Position numbers and translations under genes: made by a program. A DNA stretch of 64,000 nucleotides from Bacteroidaceae bacterium (GTDB lineage: Bacteria > Bacteroidota > Bacteroidia > Bacteroidales > Bacteroidaceae): the NCBI GenBank assembly GCA_017470425.1, contig JAFUYT010000011.1, positions 62,001-126,000 on the forward strand. The letters are read 5' to 3'. A model generated the notes under the pieces. It saw only the letters and a list, made by a program, of their open reading frames with translations. It ran no database searches and had not been told where the DNA came from. Within the stretch, counting starts at the first letter, position 1. Every line of letters starts with the position of its first letter. Shown piece after piece: positions 8,101 to 14,694 of this stretch.

Positions 8101-8676
8101 GAAACCTACCAGAAGATCCTCTCCGAGGCCGTGAAGGAACTGAAGAACGACGAGTTCAAGGAGCTCTACGCCCAGCAGGTGGCCTCCGGCGAAGTGACCT
8201 CCGGCGAGGCTTTCGTGGATGAATGTCAGCTGGAGAGCGACATGCAGATGTCCTTCCCCGACACCTACGTCCCCGGCTCCACGGAGCGGATGCTCCTCTA
8301 CCGTGAGCTCGACGGTCTGGAGACCGACGAGGCCGTGGAGGCGTTCCGCCGTCGGCTCATCGACCGCTTCGGCCCCATCCCCGAGGAAGGCGAGGAGCTC
8401 ATCCGCGTGGTGCGCCTGCGCCGCCTCGGCAAGTACTTCGGTGCGGAGCGTGTGATGCTGAAGAACGGGCGCCTGCGGTTGTACTTCGTCAAGGACGACG
8501 ACTCCCCATTCTTCCAGTCTCCCGCCTTTGGGCAGTGCATCTCCTACTTCTCCCTCCACGCCGCCGACTGCCAGCTCGACGAGGTCAAGGGCCGCCGCTC
8601 CATGCTCATTCGCGGCATTAATAGCGTAAAAAGCGCCTGCGAAGCGCTGGAAGAGATGCGGGGACAACAGGCGTAG
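5134..8676 (+). CDS. mfd: Transcription-repair coupling factor
   Basis: ATP-dependent DNA translocase that removes RNA polymerase stalled at lesions and recruits UvrA. The GTG at 5134 is chosen because the promoter at 5103-5110 rules out upstream starts, giving 1180 residues. Order of domains: UvrB-like N-terminal part, CarD-like RNA-polymerase-interacting domain (EIGDYVVHTDHGIGRF, near residue 500), helicase motifs with Walker A CGDVGFGKTE (near 646) and IIDEEQKFG (near 746), then the C-terminal TRCF domain. Several short in-frame inserts absent from typical Mfd correspond to palindromic elements (5475-5514, about 5980-6075, 6170-6213, 6388-6432), all in the N-terminal half. uvrA and uvrB are also in this window but not adjacent. 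A second copy of its last 70 bp lies at 10760. Confidence 0.95.
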   Translation: MEITELQALYARHPKVKALAHALGSEKTRVVTVSGLQASSAALAFASLPASQRTAHPFLFVLDDMEEAGYFYHDLVQVLGEQQVLFFPSSFRRAVKFGQRDAASEILRTEVLAKLTTIGASAPMVVSYPEAIAERVVSKKMLDDRTLQIRVGEEVDVDFVAQTLLEFGFQRTDYVYEPGQFAVRGSLVDVFSFSSEYPFRIDFFGNEVDSIRTFEVESQLSRGQQEMISLVPDLSEQAEERVPLATLLPEDTVVVCKDITYVAERIGQIWEEGFSRQALVEEKTHSDSPPEPVQKEHSVLSSWHPIREGVVTSALDRQSVLIDAQTFERGFAPFRRIELSPAHSAQPTPLPDGRGLGVGLLSFSTTPQPLFHKNFELLTQTLEDYLAQGYTLYILADSQKQIDRLKAIFEESSPDLPSPSHSTPSLLGRAGGESVISFNPVSKTLHAGFADNDLKVCLFTDHQIFDRFHKYNLRSERARGGKVALSLKELQEFEIGDYVVHTDHGIGRFGGLVRVPQADGHMQEMIKITYEHDDTVYVSIHALHKVSKYKGKEGEPPRISRLGTGAWERMKERTKAKIKDIARDLIQLYSRRREEKGFKFSPDTYMQHELEASFLYEDTPDQLKATNDVKADMERGRPMDRLVCGDVGFGKTEVAVRAAFKAAVDGKQVAVMVPTTVLAYQHYHTFSDRLRDLPVRVDYLTRARTAKQTKEILADLEAGKIDILVGTHKLIGKSVKFKDLGLLIIDEEQKFGVATKERLRQMKVNVDTLTLTATPIPRTLQFSLMGARDLSVIQTPPPNRYPIQTEIHTFSPEIIAEAIGFEMSRNGQVFIVNNRISGLPELEEIVHKYVPDARVAVGHGQMHPEDLEKVMMDFAAYDYDVLISTTIIESGLDIPNANTIIICGAHNFGLSDLHQMRGRVGRSNKKAFCYLLAPPLGALPTESRRRLQAIENFSDLGSGIHIAMQDLDIRGAGNLLGAEQSGFIADLGYETYQKILSEAVKELKNDEFKELYAQQVASGEVTSGEAFVDECQLESDMQMSFPDTYVPGSTERMLLYRELDGLETDEAVEAFRRRLIDRFGPIPEEGEELIRVVRLRRLGKYFGAERVMLKNGRLRLYFVKDDDSPFFQSPAFGQCISYFSLHAADCQLDEVKGRRSMLIRGINSVKSACEALEEMRGQQA
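5475..5514. repeat. Perfect 18-bp inverted repeat inside mfd
   Basis: Arms GCTTACGACCATTGGCGC (5475-5492) and GCGCCAATGGTCGTAAGC (5497-5514) flank the loop ATCC. It is translated within mfd as TTIGASAPMV, a segment not expected in Mfd between the RTEVLAKL and SYPEAIAERVVS conserved stretches. Confidence 0.9.
5980..6075. repeat. Nested palindromic element inside mfd
   Basis: AGACTCTCCCCCCGAGCC (about 5990-6007) and CCCTATAAGGGAGGGAGTGG (about 6045-6065) are the two halves of an element resembling the reverse complement of the one at 6388-6432. They are split by a second, unrelated palindrome containing AAAGAAC-ACTCA-GTTCTTT. Confidence 0.75.
6170..6213. repeat. Palindromic repeat element inside mfd (family A)
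   Basis: CCCCTCCCTGACGGGAGGGG forms the stem. The approximately 40-bp reverse complement matches 1930-1969 in pyrC. It is read here as PTPLPDGRGLGVGL, a different frame from that in pyrC. Confidence 0.88.
6388..6432. repeat. Palindromic repeat element inside mfd (family A variant)
   Basis: CTCCCTCCCTTTTAGGGAGG with a following G-rich tract and AGAGTCT end. It is translated as STPSLLGRAGGES in the N-terminal half of Mfd. Confidence 0.85.
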
Positions 8677-8695
8677 AAAAACCGTTCGCTTGCCG

Positions 8696-9823
8696 TCAGT
8701 TCAGTTGACGCGCGATCCAGAGTTCCAAGAACTTGTCGTAAACGCAGTACACGCCAGCATCATTCGTGATAAAATCTTTCTCCAGCAAACCGTTGATGGC
8801 AGAGCGCACACTGCTGGCAGAGGGCAAATGGTGCTTTCGCAAGAACTTAGCCCCGGTGATGCCCGTGGCCACTCCCTCGCGTGCAATGGCCCAAAGCACG
8901 TTGCGCTGCTTTTCGGGCATCTGATAGACCAGTGCGAGGTAGGTGTCGTTGGAAATGTCCAGCAAGGTGTTGATGGCTGGATCAATCATGTCGGCGCGGC
9001 AAACATCGCCCTTTCCCGTCTGAAGGAAAAGCAGGTTCATGATGCGCTGGAGGTATGACGTGATGCCGTCAAACCGCTTGTAGAGTACCTTCACGACTTG
9101 ATCATCCAACGATTTCCCGTGTTCTGCGAAATGCCCCTGAGCAAACAGCAAATATTTCTCAAGCGGAATCAAAGGCAGGTTCATGATGGTCACCGATTGA
9201 TAGAATGGCCGTGAGGGCGACGTGAACATCGCTCCCATCAGATGGCGTTGCGACCCCGAGAACACGAAATGAGCGTTGGTCGTCCGCTGAATATAAGTAC
9301 GCAGGGAGGCCTCCATGTTGGGGGCATCACCGTAGCGACTGATTTGCTGGAACTCGTCGATGGCCACGATGCAGGGCTTGTCAGCATCATTGAGGTAGCA
9401 GAATATCTCATCCAGCGTGACTATGGGGTTCTGAATAGTGCCCAATCCGAGTCCCCACACGGGCATACCATTGATGTCGAATGAAATCTCCGAGCGCAGT
9501 GATTGCAAGACATGCAGGAAGCGTTCCCAGACGGAGCGCCCCTTGGGGCGTAGCTCATCGATGATGGCCTTGCCGCAGACATTGACGAAATCACGGACAG
9601 AGGTCGTGGCGTAGATGTCAATGATAAACGTGTGGTAATGCTCCTTGATCAAGGGCTGTTGGAAACAGTGGTGCAACAGCTCCGTCTTTCCGATTCGGCG
9701 CGGCGAGATGAGCGCCACGTTGTTCTCGTTTGTGAGGAAATCGGTGAGCAACGCCGTTTCCCGTTCGCGGTCACAGAAATACTCTGGGCCGGCATAGCCG
9801 TTGGTGACAAAAGGATTCTGCAT
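8696..9823 (-). CDS. AAA family ATPase (archaeal-type ATPase_2 family)
   Basis: P-loop ATPase of the ATPase_2/DUF234-associated kind, common in Bacteroidota; cellular role not established. It shows Walker A SPRRIGKTELLH (near residue 40), Walker B CIVAIDEFQQI (near 148), a sensor-like FVFSGSQRHLM (near 182), and a C-terminal winged-helix-like region (about 300-370) ending in a Tyr/Phe-rich strand. Length 375 is typical. The gene converges on mfd with only 19 bp between them and lies inside the segment bounded by two copies of the mfd 3' end, suggesting it arrived by insertion. It has its own TACTTTTG promoter at 9849-9856. It could be a defence or toxin-like ATPase, but nothing in the sequence proves it. 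Confidence 0.85.
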   Translation of the reverse strand: MQNPFVTNGYAGPEYFCDRERETALLTDFLTNENNVALISPRRIGKTELLHHCFQQPLIKEHYHTFIIDIYATTSVRDFVNVCGKAIIDELRPKGRSVWERFLHVLQSLRSEISFDINGMPVWGLGLGTIQNPIVTLDEIFCYLNDADKPCIVAIDEFQQISRYGDAPNMEASLRTYIQRTTNAHFVFSGSQRHLMGAMFTSPSRPFYQSVTIMNLPLIPLEKYLLFAQGHFAEHGKSLDDQVVKVLYKRFDGITSYLQRIMNLLFLQTGKGDVCRADMIDPAINTLLDISNDTYLALVYQMPEKQRNVLWAIAREGVATGITGAKFLRKHHLPSASSVRSAINGLLEKDFITNDAGVYCVYDKFLELWIARQLN

Positions 9824-9848
9824 GAGGCTAAGAGGTTGTTTTTCGGTG

Positions 9849-9884
9849 CAAAAGTACGTTTTTTCTACGATATTGCCAAAAAAT
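9849..9884 (-). promoter_or_regulatory. Promoter of the AAA ATPase gene
   Basis: On the minus strand TTTGG is followed after about 20 bp by TACTTTTG (9849-9856), fitting the Bacteroidota -33/-7 consensus, 26 bp before the ATG. Confidence 0.6.
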
Positions 9885-9901
9885 AATTATCATAAAATGG
9901 C

Positions 9902-9927
9902 AAAAGGAGCGCATCGCGCTCCTTTTT
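9902..9927. terminator. Rho-independent terminator, usable on both strands
   Basis: A perfect 11-bp stem AAAAGGAGCGC / GCGCTCCTTTT with loop ATC and T/A tails. On the minus strand it lies directly downstream of the lipoprotein gene. Confidence 0.75.
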
Positions 9928-9952
9928 GTTCATTTACAAGGGAAAGAGAGGA

Positions 9953-10615
9953 CTACTTATAGTACCCGCCAGCTCCTTTGCATTTGGGACAGTTGCCACT
10001 ACCTGAACATGTGATGCAACTGCCTTTTCCTATGCAGACGGGACATTGGCGCCCACCCCAGTAGGTCCCTTCGCCGTTGCACATATAGCACTTCCTCGAG
10101 CCTTCACAGCTATAGCACTTCGTTGACCCTTCGCATGTTGGGCAGGTTACCCATTCTTTCTGGGGCGTGGGGCTAGGCTGCTGCAAGTGGTTCGTGGCTA
10201 CGTCATCGTCGGCGAGTTTGGTGGCTTTGACGTTGTAGCCGCTCTTGCTCGTTCCTGTCCATGCCCCGTTGAAGGTGGCATCAATGTAGAAGGACCAGAA
10301 ACCGACGGTCGTGGAGAGCATACCCGTGGAATATGACCACTGTCCGTGCTCCTGCGTCGTCATATACACAAAGTCGCACTCACCATTCTCGTAGAAAGTC
10401 CAGTAGTAGGTGTTGGCGTTCGCTGCTATCGCCCAGTTGCCCACGAAGAAACGTGTCTCACTGTTGAGATTGCTGTCCGAGCCGCCATTGCTCACCTCCT
10501 TCGACGGAGCCGTCTCTTCTTCATCGTCGCCGCAGGATTGAAAACCGAGGCTCATTGCAGCCGATAGCGCAACGAGTAGGAAAAATTTACCCTTGAGGTT
10601 GTTAAACTTCTTCAT
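9953..10615 (-). CDS. Lipoprotein with a C-terminal array of CxxC motifs
   Basis: Start taken at 10615 (MKKFNNLKGKFF), with GGAAGA just upstream as ribosome-binding site; an ATG at 10627 is the alternative. The hydrophobic segment followed by LGFQSCGDD is a lipobox with Cys near residue 27, so the mature protein should be anchored to a membrane. A middle beta-rich region (WTFYENGECDFVY) resembles lipocalin-like or DUF-type lipoprotein domains. The last 60 residues carry six CxxC motifs (CPTC, CYSC, CYMC, CPVC, CITC, CPKC) in Gly-rich repeats like the DnaJ zinc-binding region. No family function is known to me. It lies in the insert bounded by mfd 3'-end copies, with its own promoter at 10683-10714. 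Confidence 0.8.
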   Translation of the reverse strand: MKKFNNLKGKFFLLVALSAAMSLGFQSCGDDEEETAPSKEVSNGGSDSNLNSETRFFVGNWAIAANANTYYWTFYENGECDFVYMTTQEHGQWSYSTGMLSTTVGFWSFYIDATFNGAWTGTSKSGYNVKATKLADDDVATNHLQQPSPTPQKEWVTCPTCEGSTKCYSCEGSRKCYMCNGEGTYWGGRQCPVCIGKGSCITCSGSGNCPKCKGAGGYYK

Positions 10616-10682
10616 GATGTCTTCCATAATGATGTTGTTATGATGAGTAGATAGCTTTCCGTTACAATGATTATTTGCGCCA

Positions 10683-10714
10683 CAAAGATAAAACTCACAT
10701 GCCATTCTGCCAAA
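10683..10714 (-). promoter_or_regulatory. Promoter of the Cys-rich lipoprotein gene
   Basis: Minus strand: TTTG (10711-10714), a 20-bp spacer, then TATCTTTG (10683-10690). This closely fits the Bacteroidota consensus. Confidence 0.65.
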
Positions 10715-10759
10715 TTATTTCCTGGAAAACTCAGCATCCGCTCCTTTTTTTCTTTTTAC

Positions 10760-10837
10760 GGCCGCCGTTCCATGCTCATTCGCGGCATCGACAGCGTAAA
10801 AAGTGCCTGCGAAGCGCTGGAAGAGATGCAAAAATAG
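10760..10837 (+). pseudogene. Truncated second copy of the mfd 3' end
   Basis: 65 of 70 bases match 8590-8659 at an offset of 2170 bp. The frame is kept and encodes GRRSMLIRGIDSVKSACEAL and so on to a TAG. Four changes are silent or give one N-to-D substitution; the tail after the match differs. There is no start or upstream mfd sequence, so this is a remnant, marking the right edge of the inserted segment. Confidence 0.88.
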
Positions 10838-10903
10838 CCTCAAAATCGCTAAATATCGGGCTTCGGAAGCGGCGGAAATGTCCTAACTGATTGATAATCA
10901 ATA

Positions 10904-11089
10904 TTAGGCTGCAAAATTGCAAATTGCATTCGTTTTTTTGAGGGGGTGGAAGAAAGTGTTAAATTATATATAATATTATATATAACTTATTAATATATAA
11001 TATATTACAATATATTATCATCTTTCTCATCTTCCTCGCTTTTTCAAAAAGTTGCATGCAATTTGCAATTTTGCAATTTTGCAGCCTAA
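10904..11089. repeat. MITE-like element with long terminal inverted repeats
   Basis: The left arm, 10904-10929, starts TTAGGCTGCAAAATTGC and ends AAATTGCAT. The right arm, 11056-11089, is its reverse complement with one extra GCAATTTT unit. The roughly 126-bp core is nearly all A/T (repeated ATATAATATT). No ORF lies within. Confidence 0.7.
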
Positions 11090-11119
11090 CTCCTTATCCC
11101 TCTTGTCCGGCGGCAAAAA

Positions 11120-11229
11120 GGATGCATCCCTCTGTTCGTAAGGATGCATCCTTCAACCTGTAAGGACGTTTCTTTGAGCCTGTAAGGACGCTTCCTTCCG
11201 TCTGTAGGAATGCATCCTTCACTGGGGCA
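11120..11229. repeat. Array of five 22-bp tandem repeats
   Basis: Consensus GGATGCATCCTTCNNCCTGTAA, repeating exactly every 22 bp from 11120. Three copies contain the palindrome-like GATGCATCC or ATGCATCC core. It directly follows the 3' end of the phosphodiesterase gene. Confidence 0.85.
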
Positions 11230-11236
11230 GGTGATT

Positions 11237-13099
11237 TTATCTCACCAGCACTTTCTGCGTCGTCCCGTCGGCGCGGCGGACGATGTTGATGCCGCGCCGG
11301 GGTGCGGCGAGGCGGCGGCCGTCGGGGGAGTAGAGAGTTGAGGGTTGAGAGTTGAGAGTTGAAAATTGAGAGGTGGGCTCTTCCACGGGGATGTCATCGA
11401 TGCCGTTGGGGATGCTCTTGAAGTGGTAGAGGCGGAAGTCGTCGGCTTCGAACCAGCCCTCGGACTCGGCGCCGATCGTGGCGTTGCCGCCGGGGTGATA
11501 GACGATGGCCTCGATGCGCTGGCCGCGCGTGCGGTCGTTCTGGATGCCGGTGGTGATGCGGGTGTCGTCGAAGCGGAGGCACACTTCACCGCCGGCGTCG
11601 GTGGCGAGGACCGCTTCGAGGCGGTACCATCCTCTCGCGAGGTTCTTGAGGGTCTGCCGGCAGTAGAAGCCGCCGGCGGGATAGCCGCCCCAGGTGTTGA
11701 AGACGTAGTTGCCGTCGTGGGGCTCGAAGTTGCGGATGGCAGCGCCCTCGTCGTTGTCGATGACGCCGGAGATGAAGGCTTCGGTGACGTCGGCGGGCAC
11801 ATCCCAGCCCTGCACGTTGCCAGTGGCGAGGCGCGCGCCCTCCTCGAAGGAGGGGTTGGCAATCTTCTGGGTGTAGTCCTCCTCGGTGTAGCGCTCGGCC
11901 ATGTTCGCCTTCAGGTCGGCGCGGAAGGCATCGATGCGGCTCACGATGTCGCTGCCGTGGGCTACGTGCTCGGTGAGGAGCGCCGCCATCTGGCTCTTCA
12001 GTGGCTCGCGGAGCGTGGGCACGGTCAGGGGCAGGAGGCTGTTGTAGGCGCGGGCGTAGGCGCGGTATTCGGGGCTGTCGTAGCTGCCATCCCAATAGGA
12101 GGCGGGGTCGTAGAGCGTGCCTTTGGTGGAGAAGGAGCCCACGACGGGGTAGTGGTCGGCCAGCGGCTCGCCGTCCTCGCCGTTGAAGTCGGTGTCGATG
12201 AGGAACTTGGTGAGTTGCAGCTGCATCCCGTACTTCGGGTTGATGTAGAAGAGCTTATCCACGATCTCGCCCTGCTCGTAGCCGAGGGCATCGACCATGA
12301 GGGCGTTGCTGCCGTAGGCGGGATAGGTGCCGCTCTTGCACTTCTCGATCCAGCCGTCCTGGATGGTGTAGCGCGGGTCGGCGTTGATGGCGTCGATGAA
12401 GAGTGTCTTCACGTGGTCGCGCGTGTAGCGGCAGTTGGTGTCGCCCATGACGATCTTGGGTCGCTGGCTGGGGTTGATGCGCAGGATGTCATCTACCAGC
12501 TGCCGCATCTGCGACTCGCGGGCGGCGATGTCGCCGTCGGCGGTCTCGGCGTCCATGTGGAGGATGTAGATGTCCACGAGCACGCCGTCGCCGAAGTCGG
12601 CGAGGTAGTAGCGGAAGCCCTTCTTGATGAGGCCGTCGGCACCGTCCTTGTCGTAGCCGTAGTGGTCGTTCCATTTCGTCCACGACTCGCTCCTCAGCCC
12701 TACGACGTTGCTGCGCCAGAAGATGTTGAGGCCGTCGGTGTCGAAGAGGGGATTCTTGACGACGTAATTGGCGTAGGCCGAGGCGGTGGCCTTGATTCTC
12801 CCGCGGTGTGTGCCGGCAGAGTAGATGCTGCTGATCTCGGCGAGGATCTGGTCGTTGTAGTTGAAGTCCTCGCTGACGCCCACGATGTCGTACTCCTTCT
12901 CGGCCAGCTTCTTGCCGATGGCGGTGGCGCCGGCTTCCTCCTTGGCGTCGGGGTTCAGGGAGATGTCAAAAAGTCCCAGAACCTTGATGGACTTGGGCAT
13001 CCCATCGACGTTCATGGCAGCGACGGTGAACTTCTTGGTCTGTGCCGTGGCGGCGAGGATGCAGCAGAGGGCTGCGGCGAAGAGGGCGAGTCGTCTCAT
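11237..13099 (-). CDS. Secreted endonuclease/exonuclease/phosphatase-family protein (sphingomyelinase-like)
   Basis: An N-terminal signal peptide (MRRLALFAAALCCILAATAQ) precedes a metal-dependent phosphodiesterase fold of about 320 residues: metal-ligand VSEDF near residue 75, HMDAE near 180, MGDTNCR near 217 and catalytic ADHYPVVG near 320. This order is typical of the EEP superfamily, including bacterial sphingomyelinases. A beta-rich C-terminal domain (about 410-580) follows, then a Ser/Thr-rich linker encoded by a TTGAGAGTTGA repeat, and a tail SPDGRRLAAPRRGINIVR like Bacteroidota secretion/sorting tails. The likely location is the periplasm or cell surface; substrate unknown. Its start overlaps the DUF308 gene stop by 4 bp, so the two are translationally coupled. 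Confidence 0.85.
   Translation of the reverse strand: MRRLALFAAALCCILAATAQTKKFTVAAMNVDGMPKSIKVLGLFDISLNPDAKEEAGATAIGKKLAEKEYDIVGVSEDFNYNDQILAEISSIYSAGTHRGRIKATASAYANYVVKNPLFDTDGLNIFWRSNVVGLRSESWTKWNDHYGYDKDGADGLIKKGFRYYLADFGDGVLVDIYILHMDAETADGDIAARESQMRQLVDDILRINPSQRPKIVMGDTNCRYTRDHVKTLFIDAINADPRYTIQDGWIEKCKSGTYPAYGSNALMVDALGYEQGEIVDKLFYINPKYGMQLQLTKFLIDTDFNGEDGEPLADHYPVVGSFSTKGTLYDPASYWDGSYDSPEYRAYARAYNSLLPLTVPTLREPLKSQMAALLTEHVAHGSDIVSRIDAFRADLKANMAERYTEEDYTQKIANPSFEEGARLATGNVQGWDVPADVTEAFISGVIDNDEGAAIRNFEPHDGNYVFNTWGGYPAGGFYCRQTLKNLARGWYRLEAVLATDAGGEVCLRFDDTRITTGIQNDRTRGQRIEAIVYHPGGNATIGAESEGWFEADDFRLYHFKSIPNGIDDIPVEEPTSQFSTLNSQPSTLYSPDGRRLAAPRRGINIVRRADGTTQKVLVR
11337..11375. repeat. TTGAGAGTTGA repeat translated inside a secreted protein gene
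   Basis: The same repeat type found between genes at 3741, 27880 and 38606 is here inside an ORF, coding for QFSTLNSQPSTLYS just before the C-terminal tail. Confidence 0.75.
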
Positions 13100-13701
13100 A
13101 TCTCGTTGAAGTTTTCGGATTCTGTGATGTCAATGGCCTCGGCATCGGTGATGTCGGGGAGGGTGCTGAGCTCGGCCTCGTAGCGGCGACGGCAGCGCCA
13201 GAAGCGGATGCCGAGCAGGAACTCGCCGGCGCCGTAGAGGATATAGGACACGCCGAGGACGATGAACGGCACCGATGCCGCCTCCAGCGGACGCACCACG
13301 ATGAAGACGCCTGCGGCGATGAGGAGCACGGGCAGCAGGAAGAGCTGCCAGCCTAAGGGCGCGAAGTAGCGGTTCTTCACCAGCGCGAGGATCTGCCCGA
13401 TGCCGATGAGGCAGAGCAGCACGCCGAGGACGTACATCAGGATGTTCACGAACATCGTCGGCCACACGAGCAGGCAGACGCCGAAGGCCAGACAGCCTGC
13501 GCCCACGACGGGGAACATGGGGCGGAAGCCGGACGTGCGGGCTTTCTCAGTGAAGTAGCCGATGAAGGTGATGATGCCCGAGAGGGCGAACAGACCACCG
13601 ATGATCTGCACCAGCAGCACGGTCATCTCCGTGGGGTTGCTGACGAGCAGGATGCCGACGAGGAGCGCGCACAGGGCACGCAGGATGGAGCGGGTGAGCA
13701 T
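13096..13701 (-). CDS. DUF308 (HdeD-like) membrane protein
   Basis: 201 residues with about six hydrophobic helices in paired repeats (for example TVLLVQIIGGLFALSGIITF, FVNILMYVLGVLLCLIGIG, FLLPVLLIAAGVFIVV), as in HdeD/DUF308 inner-membrane proteins. The tail is acidic and soluble. E. coli HdeD is linked to acid resistance; a role here is not shown. The gene is first in a two-gene unit with the phosphodiesterase (ATGA overlap). A TACTTTTG box lies at 13744-13751 upstream. Confidence 0.82.
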   Translation of the reverse strand: MLTRSILRALCALLVGILLVSNPTEMTVLLVQIIGGLFALSGIITFIGYFTEKARTSGFRPMFPVVGAGCLAFGVCLLVWPTMFVNILMYVLGVLLCLIGIGQILALVKNRYFAPLGWQLFLLPVLLIAAGVFIVVRPLEAASVPFIVLGVSYILYGAGEFLLGIRFWRCRRRYEAELSTLPDITDAEAIDITESENFNEI

Positions 13702-13704
13702 GGG

Positions 13705-13738
13705 TTAATGGATAATGTACAATGTACAATGGATAATG
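13705..13738. repeat. Short AATGTACAATGGATAATG-type intergenic repeat
   Basis: ATGGATAATG and ATGTACA units alternate just upstream of the DUF308 start. A related TCCATTGTCCATTG array lies at 13808-13840. Confidence 0.6.
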
Positions 13739-13807
13739 TGGGGCAAAAGTACACATTATTTTATATATATGGGGCAGAAATCCCTAAAAAATGTGTCGGC
13801 GGGAGAA

Positions 13808-13840
13808 ATAATTGTCCATTGTCCATTGTTCATTGTCCAT
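13808..13840. repeat. ATTGTCC tandem repeat upstream of the Nif3-like gene
   Basis: Four copies of a TTGTCCA or TTGTTCA unit directly upstream of the promoter of the Nif3-like gene. Confidence 0.6.
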
Positions 13841-13847
13841 AATTTCA

Positions 13848-13855
13848 TACCTTTG
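13848..13855 (+). promoter_or_regulatory. -7 promoter element of the Nif3-like gene
   Basis: TACCTTTG, 14 bp before the GTG at 13870 and 23 bp before the GTG at 13879. The latter spacing equals that seen for mfd. Confidence 0.55.
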
Positions 13856-13869
13856 CGCCCGAAAAAAGC

Positions 13870-14676
13870 GTGTCAGACGTGAAAATCAAGGAAATCATTG
13901 CAGCCCTTGAACGATTCGCGCCTCTGCCCTTGCAGGAAAGCTACGACAATGCTGGCCTGCAATGTGGATTGACAGAGACGGAGGTTTCAGGGGCATTATT
14001 GTGTCTGGACGTGACCGAGGCGGTGCTCGCCGAGGCCATCGACCTGGGCTGTAACCTCATCGTGAGCCACCACCCCGTGCTCTTCCACGGGCTGAAGCAG
14101 GTGGCCGACGCCACGCAGGTGCAGCGCTGTATCCGCATGGCGATCCAGAATGATCTCTGCATCTACAGCGCCCACACCAACCTCGACAATGCCGAGGACG
14201 GCGTGAACTTCAAGATGGCCGAGAAGCTCGGACTCATCGACGTGCAGTTCCTCGTGCCGAAGACCGTCGTGGTGGGCGGCGCACAGGTGCGCGGCGGCAG
14301 CGGCGTCATCGGCTACCTGCCGCAGGCCGAGGACTCCCTGGCCTTCCTGCAGCGCGTGAAGCAGGCCTTCGGCGTCGAGGCGCTGCAGCACAACCCCCTC
14401 CTGGAGCGACCCGTGCAGAGCGTGGCGCTCTGCGGTGGCGCCGGGGACTTCATGCTCGACGATGCCCTGCGCGCCGAGGCCGACGCGTTCCTCACCGGCG
14501 AGATGCACTACCACACCTGGTTCGGCCACGAGCAGGACATCCAGATTGCCGTCCTCGGTCACTACGAGAGCGAGCAATACACCCGCGAGATCTTCCGCGA
14601 CATCATCGAGCGCGTGGCACCTCAGCTGCCTGTCTATGACACCGAGGTCGTCACCAACCCCATACAAATCCTATAA
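13870..14676 (+). CDS. Nif3-like dinuclear metal centre hexameric protein
   Basis: GTP cyclohydrolase-1-type-2/NIF3 family. Metal-binding motifs are clear: SHHPVLFHGLK (near residue 67), SAHTNLDNAEDG (near 98) and a C-terminal GEMHYHTW (near 215). Length 268 is that of the short form without the inserted PII-like domain. The biochemical role of the family is unsettled. Two GTG starts are possible (13870 and 13879); the later one, giving VKIKEIIAALERF, matches the family N-terminus and has mfd-like promoter spacing. The zinc-ribbon gene follows after 18 bp, a pairing common in Bacteroidota. Confidence 0.92.
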   Translation: MSDVKIKEIIAALERFAPLPLQESYDNAGLQCGLTETEVSGALLCLDVTEAVLAEAIDLGCNLIVSHHPVLFHGLKQVADATQVQRCIRMAIQNDLCIYSAHTNLDNAEDGVNFKMAEKLGLIDVQFLVPKTVVVGGAQVRGGSGVIGYLPQAEDSLAFLQRVKQAFGVEALQHNPLLERPVQSVALCGGAGDFMLDDALRAEADAFLTGEMHYHTWFGHEQDIQIAVLGHYESEQYTREIFRDIIERVAPQLPVYDTEVVTNPIQIL

Positions 14677-14694
14677 CTATTTCAAATAAAGACT

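Larger units (their letters stand above)
10838..11236. other. Non-coding, A+T-rich, repeat-bearing region
   Basis: No gene is seen. It holds a long inverted repeat flanking a very A+T-rich core (10904-11089) and an array of five 22-bp repeats (11120-11229). Confidence 0.7.

Noticed and set aside
7210..8667. 485-codon open frame antisense to mfd
   Set aside because: Shadow of the well-supported mfd helicase region; no domain features.
11120..11229. Possible CRISPR array
   Set aside because: The 22-bp units are contiguous with no spacers, and no cas genes are present.
11366..13183. 605-codon open frame on the plus strand
   Set aside because: It is antisense to the secreted phosphodiesterase gene, with Val/Gly/Ala-rich composition and no motif.
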